A stretch of 64,000 nt of DNA from Nostoc sp. TCL26-01 (GTDB lineage: Bacteria > Cyanobacteriota > Cyanobacteriia > Cyanobacteriales > Nostocaceae), in NCBI RefSeq assembly GCF_013393945.1, contig NZ_CP040297.1, forward strand, positions 4,558,001 to 4,622,000, given 5' to 3'. Below, piece by piece: positions 1-9,203 of this stretch. The position numbers were made by a program, and so were the translations under genes. The stretch's first letter is position 1. The number at the start of each line of letters is the position of its first letter. The notes under the pieces were generated by a model. That model made no database searches and was not told the origin of the DNA. It was given only the letters and a program-made list of their open reading frames with translations.

Positions 1-510
1 GGCAGCTTCCTCCAACTCTACAGGAATTGTCTGGAAATATTGACGTAAGAGAAAAATTCCAAAGCCGTTAACCGCAGTCGGTAAAATTAACGCACCGTAA
101 GTATTAATCAGGTGTCCCCATTTCAAAACTAGAAATATTGGTATCACTAACAACTGGAATGGTATTACCAAAGTAGCTAAGACGAATAATAGCAGTGCTT
201 GCCTACCTCGAAACTTCAACCTAGCCAAGGCGTAACCCGCCAATGCCGAAGTTACAATTTGAAATGCCGTCACAGCGATCGCTACCAAGGTAGAATTAGC
301 AAATGCCAGCAAAAATTTACCTCGTTGCCAAGCATCGCGGTAATTAGCTAGTGACCAATTATTTTTGGGCAAAACTTCTAAGTTTCCTGGAGGTGCAAAG
401 GACGTGAGAAAGACCACAAACAGTGGCAACAGGACAATAAATGCCCCCAGGAGTAGTCCGGCTAAACTCCAAAAGTTAGTAGATTGCCAATTATGGTTGG
501 ATTTTGACAT
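1..510 (-). CDS. Carbohydrate ABC transporter permease (MalG/UgpE type), 3' end outside window
   Basis: Inner-membrane permease of a binding-protein-dependent sugar importer. The reading frame runs without a stop from an ATG at 510 to the window edge (170 codons). It starts MSKSNHNWQS, followed by a hydrophobic segment (about residues 15-38), a periplasmic stretch with PPGNLEVLPKNNWS, and further membrane segments. The visible part ends in IPVELEEAA, the start of the EAA loop that contacts the ATPase in MalG-type permeases, so about 100 residues are missing. Substrate cannot be told. Its partner permease and binding protein would lie to the left of the window. Confidence 0.85.
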   Translation of the reverse strand, partial: MSKSNHNWQSTNFWSLAGLLLGAFIVLLPLFVVFLTSFAPPGNLEVLPKNNWSLANYRDAWQRGKFLLAFANSTLVAIAVTAFQIVTSALAGYALARLKFRGRQALLLFVLATLVIPFQLLVIPIFLVLKWGHLINTYGALILPTAVNGFGIFLLRQYFQTIPVELEEAA

Positions 511-786
511 GAGTTAACCAATCCAGCAATTGTTTATCTATTACTCACATACTACAGTTGCACTCAATATACCATTTGGCTGAATTACCCAAGCCTGATT
601 AATGTGTGCTTGTGAATTTGGCCCTGGGCATTTGCCGCAAATCTTGCACATCAAGTATGGAAATCTCTAATCTACAACATAGGCATTTGTTAAGTAAAAT
701 TAAACCACAGCGAGTATTACCCTGAATTCATAGGGTAAATTAAAGTCTGGTATCAAATAATTCAGGTTTACAGGAGTAAACACACC
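511..786. promoter_or_regulatory. Divergent intergenic region upstream of the ABC permease and ado
   Basis: AT-rich gap of 276 bp between two divergent genes, so promoters for both must lie here. A Shine-Dalgarno-like CAGGAG at 771-776 sits 10 nt before the ado ATG. I see no confident -10/-35 pair or known operator. Confidence 0.4.
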
Positions 787-1482
787 ATGCAGCAGGTTGC
801 AGCCGATTTGGAACTTGATTTCCACAGCGAACAATATAAAGATGCCTACAGTCGTATTAATGCGATCGTTATTGAAGGTGAACAAGAAGCTTATGAAAAT
901 TACATCAAACTAGCTGAACTGCTGCCAGATCATCAAGAAGAACTAATTCGGCTATCAAAAATGGAAAGTCGCCACAAAAAAGGCTTTGAGGCTTGTGGAC
1001 GTAACTTGCAAGTCACTCCAGATATCCAGTTTGCTAAAGAGTTTTTTGCGGGATTGCACGAAAATTTCCAACAAGCCGCAGCTGAGGGTAAGGTGGTGAC
1101 CTGCCTGTTGATTCAATCTTTGATTATCGAATGTTTTGCGATCGCTGCCTACAATATCTACATTCCTGTTGCCGATGATTTTGCGAGAAAAATCACTGAA
1201 GGTGTAGTCAAAGATGAGTATAGCCATCTCAACTTTGGTGAGGTTTGGTTACAAAAACATTTTGCTGAATCCAAAGCAGAACTAGAAGCAGCTAACCGCC
1301 AAAATCTACCTATCGTCTGGAAAATGCTCAACCAAGTTGACAAAGACGCAGCAACTTTAGCTATGGAAAAAGAAGCCCTAGTCGAAGATTTTATGATTCA
1401 GTATGGCGAAGCTTTAAGCAATATTGGTTTCACCACCAGAGATATTATGCGCCTTTCAGCTTACGGACTAGCAGCAGTTTAG
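787..1482 (+). CDS. ado: Aldehyde-deformylating oxygenase (alkane synthase)
   Basis: Soluble ferritin-like diiron enzyme that converts fatty aldehydes (C16/C18) to the alkane or alkene one carbon shorter plus formate, using O2 and reduced ferredoxin. All six iron ligands expected from the family are at the expected numbers: E32, E60, H63 (MESRH), E115 (LIIECF), E144 and H147 (DEYSH). Length of 231 aa is normal. ATG is preceded by CAGGAG. The next gene, encoding acyl-ACP reductase, supplies the aldehyde; the two are adjacent in most alkane-producing cyanobacteria. The 381-bp gap between them is filled with repeats, so they may have separate promoters. Confidence 0.96.
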   Translation: MQQVAADLELDFHSEQYKDAYSRINAIVIEGEQEAYENYIKLAELLPDHQEELIRLSKMESRHKKGFEACGRNLQVTPDIQFAKEFFAGLHENFQQAAAEGKVVTCLLIQSLIIECFAIAAYNIYIPVADDFARKITEGVVKDEYSHLNFGEVWLQKHFAESKAELEAANRQNLPIVWKMLNQVDKDAATLAMEKEALVEDFMIQYGEALSNIGFTTRDIMRLSAYGLAAV

Positions 1483-1863
1483 TAGTGAGTGCTGAGTAGG
1501 GAGTGCTGAGTGCTGAGTGATGAGTGCTGAGTAGGGAGTGCTGAGTAGGAAGTACTGAGTAGGAAGTAGGGAGTGATAAATTAGTAAATCTAGGGGATGA
1601 ATTCAAGAAAAAATTCTTTTTCTGCACTTATTAAACTTTTGGCACAAGCAAACCAAATAAAATATTAAGAATCCCCGCTTAAGCCAATACTCATTACTCC
1701 CCCACTCCCTCACTCCCCCACTCCTTCACTCCCCCACTCAGCACTCAGCACTCAGCACTCTTAACTCATCTGACACTTTGTATAGTATTTTTAAAAGTTA
1801 GGTATACTCTCTTACCCACTGATTCCACGCTTTCGACAAGGCACACGCTCAAGATATCACTAC
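1483..1863. repeat. Intergenic STRR arrays in inverted arrangement between ado and aar
   Basis: Positions 1484-1575 carry degenerate heptamers of the GAGTGCT/GTAGGGA type. Positions 1694-1760 carry the complementary type (CACTCCC, then CAGCACT repeats). The two arrays can pair as long inverted repeats in RNA, which could act as a terminator or processing site after ado. About 100 bp of ordinary AT-rich sequence precede aar; no clear ribosome binding site is seen before its ATG. Confidence 0.75.
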
Positions 1864-2883
1864 ATGTTTGGTCTAATTGGACATCTCACAAGTTTAGAAC
1901 ACGCTCAAGCGGTAGCTCAAGAACTGGGATACCCAGAATACGCCGATCAAGGGCTAGATTTTTGGTGCAGCGCCCCACCGCAAATTGTCGATCATATTAA
2001 GGTGACTAGCGTCACAGGGGAGATCATCGAAGGCAAGTACGTAGAATCTTGCTTTTTGCCAGAAATGCTGGCTAATCGTCGGATTAAGGCGGCAACTCGC
2101 AAAATTCTCAATGCGATGGCTCATGCTCAAAAGCATGGCATTAACATCACGGCTTTGGGGGGATTTTCGTCAATTATTTTTGAAAACTTTAACTTGGAAC
2201 AGTTTAGCCAAGTTCGCAATATTAAGCTGGAGTTTGAACGCTTTACTACAGGTAATACCCACACTGCTTATATTATTTGTCGGCAGGTGGAACAAGCATC
2301 AAAACAACTCGGTATTGAACTTTCGCAAGCAACAGTGGCTATCTGTGGGGCGACAGGGGATATTGGTAGTGCGGTAACTCGCTGGCTAGATGCTAGAACC
2401 GATGTAAAAGAATTGCTACTCATTGCTCGTAATCAAGACAGGTTGCAAGAATTACAAGCCGAACTGGGACGAGGTAAAATCATGTCCTTGGATGAAGCGT
2501 TACCCCAAGCTGATATTGTAGTTTGGGTGGCTAGTATGCCTAAAGGCGTGGAAATTGACCCCAAAGTCTTGAAGCAACCTTGTCTGTTGATTGATGGTGG
2601 TTATCCCAAAAATCTGGCTACCAAAGTTCAGTATCCTGGTGTTCATGTGCTAAACGGTGGTATCGTCGAGCATTCCCTCGATATTGACTGGAAAATCATG
2701 CAAATTGTCAATATGGATGTGCCAGCACGGCAGTTATTTGCTTGTTTTGCGGAATCTATGCTGCTGGAATTTGAGAAGTTGTACACGAACTTTTCTTGGG
2801 GACGTAATCAGATTACCGTAGACAAAATGGAGCAGATTGGTCGAGCATCAGTGAAACATGGGTTTAGACCACTGCTGGTTTAG
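1864..2883 (+). CDS. aar: Long-chain acyl-[acyl-carrier-protein] reductase
   Basis: NADPH-dependent reductase that makes fatty aldehyde from acyl-ACP (or acyl-CoA), the first step of cyanobacterial alkane synthesis. It has the family length of 339 aa, a Rossmann nucleotide motif GATGDIGS at residues 162-169, and the conserved C294 in LFACFAES, which carries the acyl thioester in studied homologues. It lies between ado and accA, on the same strand, which fits a fatty-acid-derived pathway. Confidence 0.96.
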   Translation: MFGLIGHLTSLEHAQAVAQELGYPEYADQGLDFWCSAPPQIVDHIKVTSVTGEIIEGKYVESCFLPEMLANRRIKAATRKILNAMAHAQKHGINITALGGFSSIIFENFNLEQFSQVRNIKLEFERFTTGNTHTAYIICRQVEQASKQLGIELSQATVAICGATGDIGSAVTRWLDARTDVKELLLIARNQDRLQELQAELGRGKIMSLDEALPQADIVVWVASMPKGVEIDPKVLKQPCLLIDGGYPKNLATKVQYPGVHVLNGGIVEHSLDIDWKIMQIVNMDVPARQLFACFAESMLLEFEKLYTNFSWGRNQITVDKMEQIGRASVKHGFRPLLV

Positions 2884-2989
2884 TCATTAGTCAATAGTCC
2901 TTAGTCAATAGTCAATAGTCAATCATGTCTAGACTGGGGATTTTTGACTGTTGACTTCTAACTCAACCCTCAACCTTATAAATCTTACG

Positions 2990-3970
2990 ATGGCTACAAC
3001 TGAACGCAAACCACTACTGTTGGATTTTGAAAAGCCACTGGCAGAACTGGCAAACCGGATTGAGCAAATTCGCCAACTTGCAGAAGAAAATGGCGTTGAT
3101 GTGTCTGGTGAAATTCGCAAACTGGAAGCACGGGCGACGCAGTTGCGTGAGGAGATTTTTAGTACTCTATCACCAGCGCAAAGATTGCAGGTGGCTCGTC
3201 ATCCCCGCCGTCCCAGTACTTTAGATTACATCCAATCTATCACTGATGAATGGATGGAGTTACATGGCGATCGCTGTGGTGGTGATGATCCGGCTTTAAT
3301 CGGTGGTGTGGCGCGTTTGGGTGGACAACCTGTAGTCATGTTGGGTCATCAAAAAGGACGAGATACTAAGGATAATATTGCCCGAAATTTTGGCATGGCG
3401 ACCCCTGGCGGTTATCGCAAAGCTATGCGGTTGATGGAACACGCCAACAAGTTTAGTATGCCAATTTTGACTTTTATTGACACACCAGGGGCTTTACCTA
3501 CGGTGGTGGCAGAACGGCAAGGGGCAGGGGAAGCGATCGCTTACAATCTTAGGGAAATGTTCTGTTTAGATGTACCAATTATTTGTACTGTCATTGGTGA
3601 AGGCGGTTCTGGTGGTGCTTTGGGGATTGGAGTTGGCGATCGCCTGTTAATGTTTGAACACGCAGTTTATACTGTGGCTACCCCCGAAGCCTGTGCCGCT
3701 ATTCTCTGGAAAGATGCCAGCAAAGCCCCCCAAGCAGCCGTAGCCCTGAAAATCGTCTCCCATGACTTGAAAAATTTAGGTATTATTGACCAAATTCTTC
3801 CAGAACCCATCGGTGGCGCTCATGCCGATCCCTTAACGGCTGCCACCAACCTTAAACAAGCCCTGCTGGATAATTTAGAGCAGCTTAACCGTCTCACATC
3901 CCAAGAAAGACGGCAATTACGTTATGATAAATTCCGCAAAATCGGCGTTTTTACAGAAGTTGCCCATTAA
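2990..3970 (+). CDS. accA: Acetyl-CoA carboxylase carboxyltransferase subunit alpha
   Basis: Alpha subunit of the carboxyltransferase that moves CO2 from biotin-BCCP to acetyl-CoA, giving malonyl-CoA for fatty acid synthesis; it works with AccD in the cytoplasm. The start MATTERKPLLLDFE at 2990 gives 326 aa, the usual length. A TTG 39 nt upstream is in frame but lies in low-complexity spacer. Family signatures seen are HPRRPSTLDYI, the central GHQKGRDTKDN and GEGGSGGALGIGVGD. Heptamer repeats (TAGTCAA type, 2884-2923) fill the short gap after aar. Confidence 0.96.
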   Translation: MATTERKPLLLDFEKPLAELANRIEQIRQLAEENGVDVSGEIRKLEARATQLREEIFSTLSPAQRLQVARHPRRPSTLDYIQSITDEWMELHGDRCGGDDPALIGGVARLGGQPVVMLGHQKGRDTKDNIARNFGMATPGGYRKAMRLMEHANKFSMPILTFIDTPGALPTVVAERQGAGEAIAYNLREMFCLDVPIICTVIGEGGSGGALGIGVGDRLLMFEHAVYTVATPEACAAILWKDASKAPQAAVALKIVSHDLKNLGIIDQILPEPIGGAHADPLTAATNLKQALLDNLEQLNRLTSQERRQLRYDKFRKIGVFTEVAH

Positions 3971-4499
3971 CAACTACTCTTAATTGATTCATCAGAGCAA
4001 AACCAGTGCTATAATTGCCTATGGCTACTTAAAGATTTTTAACAATCTTCTCAGCCATAAGTATTTATATCTAAACAAAACCACTCAAGTAGATGAGTGG
4101 CTTGTTAAGTATTGTTGAAGAAGAAGTCAGGAGCCAGAATCAATCAGTCGGGGATTCAGACCCGCGACTGATTGAAGACCACCAAATGTTCAATTTAGTG
4201 GGGGTCTTAAACCAGTTTATTCATCCGCCAGTCGTACAGAATTTATGCTGAATTCTGACTCCTGACTCCTGAATTCTGTTCGATAAGTTCGGTTTCATGT
4301 CATCAACTAGGTTCTCAAGCCACTGTTTGTTAACCTGTACAAAGCAGCAATTGAAGAGAACACTAATAATAACAAAGAATCATAGCATTTGTCAGCAAAT
4401 ATCATCGGAATTTAAGGTTAATTTAATCTATTTGTTCCGAAAGATTTTCATAATTGAGTGGCAAGGGCTTGCAAAACTGCCAAAAAATTGGGAGAAAGC
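3971..4499. repeat. Dispersed palindromic repeat and hairpin after accA
   Basis: A small hairpin (arms CCACTCA/TGAGTGG, 4081-4100) may end accA transcription but lacks a long T run. Positions 4126-4278 hold a dispersed element with complementary ends (left GTCAGGAGCCAGAATC, right GAATTCTGACTCCTGAC) and an inner hairpin with GGGGATTCAGACCCGC. A related element is at 33637-33746, and the right part recurs in inverse orientation at 31872-31915. The remaining ~200 bp before the dehydrogenase show nothing recognisable. Confidence 0.65.
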
Positions 4500-5225
4500 A
4501 TGAGTTTGGAGCAGAAAAAACGCGCTCTGATTACTGGGGCAAGTAGTGGAATCGGTAAAGCAACAGCCTTAGCTTTTGCCAAAGCAGGCATAGATGTTGC
4601 TCTAATCAGTCGTTCTCAAGAAAAATTGGCATCTGTAGTAGAAGCAGCAAAACAGACGGGAGTGACTGCCAAAGCCTATGCGGTAGATTTAGCAGAAGTA
4701 TCGCAAGTAGAAGCGAATATTCAAGCGATCGCCGATGATTTTGGAGATATAGATATTCTAGTTAACAATGCGGGCATGGCATACACAGCTAGCATTAGCG
4801 CCACCCCCCTAGCAGACTGGCAACAAGTCATCAACTTGAACCTAACCAGCGTATTTGAGTGTATCAAAGTAATTTTGCCGAGAATGCGCGATCGCCATAC
4901 AGGCACAATCATCAATGTATCTTCAATTGCAGCCAAACAAACTTTTCCTGACTGGGGAATCTACTGCGTCAGCAAAGCAGGTTTAATGGCCCTCTCGCAA
5001 ACCTTGGCACAAGAAGAACGTAGCCACGGTATTCGAGTCACCGCCATCTGTCCTGGTGCTGTTAGTACCGCACTTTGGGATACAGAAACTGTTAACGCTG
5101 ACTTTGACCGTACCAAAATGCTAACCCCAGAAATTGTGGCCGAGTCAATTCTCTACACTGCTTTATTACCACCACAGGCAGTCATTGAAGAATTGACAAT
5201 CATGCCCAGTGCTGGCGCGTTCTAA
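4500..5225 (+). CDS. Short-chain dehydrogenase/reductase (SDR, classical type)
   Basis: NAD(P)-dependent oxidoreductase of the classical SDR family, 241 aa. It shows the cofactor motif TGASSGIG (N-terminal), NNAG, the catalytic Ser in NVSS, and the YxxxK motif in YCVSKAG. The ATG at 4500 is chosen because an earlier in-frame start adds a non-conserved MARACKTAKKLGES segment. SDRs are commonly found near ado-aar-accA in Nostoc-type genomes, but substrate cannot be told from sequence; 3-oxoacyl or aldehyde/alcohol conversion is only a guess from context. Confidence 0.88.
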   Translation: MSLEQKKRALITGASSGIGKATALAFAKAGIDVALISRSQEKLASVVEAAKQTGVTAKAYAVDLAEVSQVEANIQAIADDFGDIDILVNNAGMAYTASISATPLADWQQVINLNLTSVFECIKVILPRMRDRHTGTIINVSSIAAKQTFPDWGIYCVSKAGLMALSQTLAQEERSHGIRVTAICPGAVSTALWDTETVNADFDRTKMLTPEIVAESILYTALLPPQAVIEELTIMPSAGAF

Positions 5226-5508
5226 TTCGTAATTCGTAATTCGTAATACCCGCCTTCATGCGAGAAGCAAGCTACGTAATTTATAGAGAAGAACAAATCG
5301 TTTGTATATCTCTAACTTCCAAGTTTGTTACTAGGAATTACTTGCGAATTATCAATTAAGAATTGTTTTAACCGTCGCCAGACCAAAATTCAAAATTTGA
5401 GAAGCAAAATTTTTCATCTGTAAATAAATTTTGAATTTTGAATTTTGAATTTTCCTCTTCCCCCATAGGGGGTTAATCACCGAACACACCATAACCAAGA
5501 CAGATATC
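5226..5508. repeat. Dispersed repeat of the AATTCGTAAT family between the SDR gene and folE
   Basis: Directly after the stop, AATTCGTAATTCGTAATTCG is followed by TACCCGCCTTCATGCGAGAA and GCAAGCTACGTAATT (5225-5280). The same motif family is seen at 57668-57812 and, in reverse, near 20580 and 58065. Positions 5420-5455 hold TTTTGAATTTTGAATTTTGA repeats. No gene is seen. Confidence 0.6.
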
Positions 5509-6225
5509 ATGACTATCGCTAGTTCCAACGGTTCCAACGGTTCCAATCGCGCTCAATCTCCCTTGATTACTGACTTGGCAGATGCCATCAATACCAGACC
5601 AGATCGCAATACTCACAATGGACGACAACCAGAATTGCATCCACCTTCACTAGAACAAATGGAGCAAATGCAAGATGCTGTCAGAGCAATATTAGTAGGA
5701 GTGGGAGAAGATCCTGAACGGGAAGGTTTGCTAAAAACACCCAAGCGTGTGGCAGAAGCTATGCAGTTTCTCACTAGTGGTTACAACCAATCTTTAGAAG
5801 AACTGGTTAACGGGGCGATCTTTGACGAAGGGCATAACGAGATGGTACTAGTCCGGGATATCAACTTCTTTAGCCTCTGTGAACACCATATGTTGCCTTT
5901 TATGGGCAGGGCGCACGTTGCTTATATTCCTAAGCAGAAAGTTGTCGGACTAAGTAAGTTAGCTCGAATTGTCGAGATGTATTCTCGTCGCTTGCAGGTG
6001 CAAGAGAGGTTAACTCGCCAAATTGCCGAAGCTGTGCAAACAATTTTAGAACCCCAGGGAGTAGCAGTAGTAATGGAAGCTAGCCATATGTGCATGGTGA
6101 TGCGTGGTGTACAGAAACCCGGTTCTTGGACTGTTACTAGTGCCATGCTGGGTGTATTCCAAGAGGAACATAAAACCAGAGAAGAATTCTTTAACTTGAT
6201 TCGCCATCAAGCAGCGTTTTTTTAA
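5509..6225 (+). CDS. folE: GTP cyclohydrolase I
   Basis: Converts GTP to 7,8-dihydroneopterin triphosphate, first step of folate (and in cyanobacteria also pterin) synthesis; a homodecameric zinc enzyme. Zinc ligands are visible as FSLCEHHMLPF and SHMCMVMRG, with the active-site TVTSAMLG near the C-terminus. The N-terminal ~45 residues are a non-conserved extension rich in Ser/Asn/Gly, encoded by a 9-bp tandem (GGTTCCAAC) at 5521-5548; the catalytic domain starts near EQMEQMQDAVRAIL. Total 238 aa. Confidence 0.95.
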   Translation: MTIASSNGSNGSNRAQSPLITDLADAINTRPDRNTHNGRQPELHPPSLEQMEQMQDAVRAILVGVGEDPEREGLLKTPKRVAEAMQFLTSGYNQSLEELVNGAIFDEGHNEMVLVRDINFFSLCEHHMLPFMGRAHVAYIPKQKVVGLSKLARIVEMYSRRLQVQERLTRQIAEAVQTILEPQGVAVVMEASHMCMVMRGVQKPGSWTVTSAMLGVFQEEHKTREEFFNLIRHQAAFF

Positions 6226-6252
6226 GTGATGAGTGCTGAGTGCTGAGTGCTA

Positions 6253-6364
6253 GTAGGTTGGGTTGACGCAAGGAAACCCAACATCAAAATCCATACTGGG
6301 TTTTTGAGATCCTACTGATGCGCTTTACTTATGGAAACTTGGAGACGTAGCAATGCTACGTCTC
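6253..6364. repeat. Two intergenic hairpins between convergent folE and gyrA-type gene
   Basis: A GTTGGGTTGACGC...AACCCAACA hairpin (6253-6283) is of the same kind as the repeat at 20473-20565. It is followed by a perfect odd palindrome at 6342-6364 (11-bp arms GAGACGTAGCA around one base). Lying between two convergent 3' ends, they probably stop transcription from both sides. The second belongs to a palindrome family with copies at 18599-18627 and 31962-31990. Confidence 0.7.
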
Positions 6365-6383
6365 TACGTCATATTTAATGAAA

Positions 6384-8900
6384 CTAAGAGCGAACTTCAA
6401 TTACAGTCACTACTTTTTCATCGCGGTTGAGTTGGATAATGCTTTCGCCTTTGCCTTCTCTACTCAAGATGGGGATTGTTTCTGTAGGTATGCGGACTAT
6501 TCGTTCTTTGTTCGTGACTAATGCCACTTCCGCAGAGGCGATCGCATTTACCATCCCAGCTAAATTGTCGGTTTTGTTGACAAATTTGAAAGACTGTGTA
6601 CCTAAATCACCACGATTGACAGACTTTAACTGATTGATGGGTAAGCGTTTTCCATAACCCTCTTCTGTCACCAGCAATAAATGGTCTGCTTGAGATGAAC
6701 TGACACAGCCAACCATTTGCTGATATTTGAGCAATCGGAATGCTTGCAAGCCCATAGCTGTTCTACCCATAATAGGTAGTTGTTCATCATTGATGGCGAA
6801 TTTGAGCAAGCGTCCGCCAGAACTGGCTAAAATCAAGTGTTCTCCTGGCTTGGTGAATTGTGTCAACAACAATTCATCGTCATCTTTGAGTTTTAAAATC
6901 GTAATTCCTCGCCGGGTTAAGTTAGTCAATTCACCGAGAGATAAGCGCTTAATTCTGCCCTGCTTAGTTAAAAGAATCAGTTGCTGTGTGTCTAAGTTTT
7001 CTGGGAGTAAAAAGCGGCTAACTACAGGTTCCTGTGTACCTTGAGCTGTGCTAGTCAGCAAGGTAATCAACGGTGTTCCTCGTGGTGAACGTCCAGTAGT
7101 TTGGGGAATGTCGCCTACTTTTACAGGATAGAGTTTACCGCCACTGGTGAGGACTAACAACTCTTTGTGGGTATCAGTGAAATTGGTTTGGATGATGAAG
7201 TCGTGATCTGGCAGACCGTTTTCCGTCTTGAGTTTTTTTCCTGGCTGAAGTCGGCGTAAGTATCCCCGATGGGTAAATTCTAAAATTGCTGCTTCCGCAG
7301 GTTCTAAAGGCTGAATATTTTCTGCAAATTCTTCTGCTCCTTTGGTTTTCGGCTCCTCTGCTCCTCTACCTCTGGGTTTTTCTAACGCTTTGATACTCTG
7401 ATCTAATGAAAGCTTTGTGCGTCGGGAGTCGCCATACTTCCGTTTGAGCGATCGCAAATCTTTTTTCAACGCCTTGAGTAACTCCCGGCGATCGCTTAAT
7501 AATCTCTGCAACAAAGCTATTTGTTCGCTAAGTTCACTAAATTCTCGCTGTAGGTTCTGTTGTTCTAAACTAGTCAGGCGACGTAATGGCATAGCTAAAA
7601 TCGCATCCGCCTGAACTTCGCTTAAATCTAGTCGGCTACACAAGCTAATTTTGGCTGTACTACCATCAGCTGATTGGCGCAAAATTTCAATCACTGCGTC
7701 TACATGAGATAAGGCTTTGAGTAACCCTTCTACGATATGTAATCTACTTTCTGCTTTCCCTAACTCATAACTGTAGCGACGGTTGAGTGTCTGTTCCCGA
7801 AAATTGAGAAACTCCAAGAGCAATTGCCGCAAACTTAACTGTCGGGGTTGTCCATCAACGATCGCTAAAAGAATTGCCCCAAAATTAGTTTGTAAAGCAG
7901 TTTGGTGATATAAATTTTGGAGAACTTCTTGGGGATTAGTATCGCGTTTCAGTTCAATGACTACTCGCATCCCTTCGCGATCGCTCTCATCCCGCAGATC
8001 AGAAATCCCTTGTAAGCGACCTTGATTAACTAATTCTGCTACTTTTTCAATCCAGCCAGCTTTATTTACTTGATATGGCAATTCAGTAACGATAATGGCT
8101 GTGCGTTTTTTGCTGCCTTTGCCACCAGGAATTTCTTCTACTGTAGAAACTCCCCGCAAGACAATACTACCTTTACCTGTGATGTAGGCTTCTCGAATCC
8201 CTGTATCACCAACTATTTCCCCACCCGTGGGAAAGTCTGGCCCTGGGATTAAATCTAGTAACTTCTCATCGGTTAAGTCTGGTTGGTCGATCAGCGCAAT
8301 CAAACCATCAACGAGTTCCCCTAAATTGTGGGGGGGAATATTTGTTGCCATCCCCACAGCAATACCAGTACAGCCATTGAGCAACAAAAACGGTAACTGA
8401 GCAGGTAATACTGTTGGCTCTTGTTGGGAATTATCAAAGTTACCAATAAACTCTACTGTTTCTTCACCGATTTCTGTCAGCATTCCCTCATGACCAATCG
8501 GTGCGAGGCGCGTTTCCGTATAACGCATCGCCGCCGGTGGGTCATTATCAACGCTGCCAAAGTTACCATGTCCTCCCAGCAAAGGATAACGACTGGAAAA
8601 ATCTTGCACCAGTCGTACCAAAGCATCATAAACAGCTTGATCGCCATGAGGGTGGTATTTACCCAACACATCCCCTACCACACGAGCGCATTTACGATAT
8701 GGTCTGTCGGGTGTTAAACCGAGTTCGTGCATAGCATACAATATCCGCCGATGCACTGGCTTTAAGCCATCCCGCACATCTGGCAATGCTCTGCCGACAA
8801 TCACACTCATGGCATATTCCAGGTAAGACCGTTGCATCTCGGTGTGGAGAGCCGTGGTGATTACCTGTCCCGTGGAGAGAAGGTTTAACTGTTTTGCCAT
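6384..8900 (-). CDS. gyrA: Type IIA topoisomerase subunit A (DNA gyrase A-like, possibly ParC-like)
   Basis: DNA-cleaving subunit of a type IIA topoisomerase, 838 aa. The winged-helix/tower core is clear: catalytic Tyr127 in AMRYTETRL, quinolone-region HPHGDQAVYD (residues 83-92), GGHGNFGS. The C-terminal half has beta-pinwheel blades (SPRGTPLI, RRGITIL, GRTAMGLQ, NRGDLGTQ), but I find no clear GyrA box of the QRRGGKG type that gyrases use to wrap DNA. A ~17-residue low-complexity linker (about 508-524, GRGAEEPKTKGAEE) looks repeat-derived. Gyrase A is the default name; a topoisomerase IV-like role cannot be excluded. Confidence 0.85.
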   Translation of the reverse strand: MAKQLNLLSTGQVITTALHTEMQRSYLEYAMSVIVGRALPDVRDGLKPVHRRILYAMHELGLTPDRPYRKCARVVGDVLGKYHPHGDQAVYDALVRLVQDFSSRYPLLGGHGNFGSVDNDPPAAMRYTETRLAPIGHEGMLTEIGEETVEFIGNFDNSQQEPTVLPAQLPFLLLNGCTGIAVGMATNIPPHNLGELVDGLIALIDQPDLTDEKLLDLIPGPDFPTGGEIVGDTGIREAYITGKGSIVLRGVSTVEEIPGGKGSKKRTAIIVTELPYQVNKAGWIEKVAELVNQGRLQGISDLRDESDREGMRVVIELKRDTNPQEVLQNLYHQTALQTNFGAILLAIVDGQPRQLSLRQLLLEFLNFREQTLNRRYSYELGKAESRLHIVEGLLKALSHVDAVIEILRQSADGSTAKISLCSRLDLSEVQADAILAMPLRRLTSLEQQNLQREFSELSEQIALLQRLLSDRRELLKALKKDLRSLKRKYGDSRRTKLSLDQSIKALEKPRGRGAEEPKTKGAEEFAENIQPLEPAEAAILEFTHRGYLRRLQPGKKLKTENGLPDHDFIIQTNFTDTHKELLVLTSGGKLYPVKVGDIPQTTGRSPRGTPLITLLTSTAQGTQEPVVSRFLLPENLDTQQLILLTKQGRIKRLSLGELTNLTRRGITILKLKDDDELLLTQFTKPGEHLILASSGGRLLKFAINDEQLPIMGRTAMGLQAFRLLKYQQMVGCVSSSQADHLLLVTEEGYGKRLPINQLKSVNRGDLGTQSFKFVNKTDNLAGMVNAIASAEVALVTNKERIVRIPTETIPILSREGKGESIIQLNRDEKVVTVIEVRS

Positions 8901-9203
8901 GAGTTTTTTCCCTGAGATTGAATTACATAAAGGTCGCTGGCACTAAACACGGCAGCAAACACAGCATAACGGATGAAAAGGAATTCCAAAAACAATCTTG
9001 ATGATTACCTGATAAAAAGCCGTAGTATTATCCTTGATGACGGGGAGGTACATAGACTATTAAAAAGAAGACGGAACAGTAATTTAACCGGGTAGTAATT
9101 TGCCCATGCTAATTTAGTTCGTCTACAGTTTCATAGCTAGGATACTTAACCATGATTTCATTTTGAATTCCTAGATCCCCTCACCTCTATAAATAAACTT
9201 CTC
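8901..9203. promoter_or_regulatory. Divergent promoter region between the gyrA-type gene and the receiver gene
   Basis: 303 bp between two divergently transcribed genes, so it should carry both promoters. A 40-codon frame (8973-9095, +) exists but has no family resemblance or ribosome site and is probably chance. No known operator was recognised. Confidence 0.4.

Noticed and set aside
4297..4503. 68-codon frame before the SDR gene
   Set aside because: It overlaps the SDR start and looks like random translation of AT-rich spacer.
8973..9095. 40-residue charged frame between the gyrA-type and receiver genes
   Set aside because: No ribosome site and no similarity recognised; expected by chance in a 300-bp gap.
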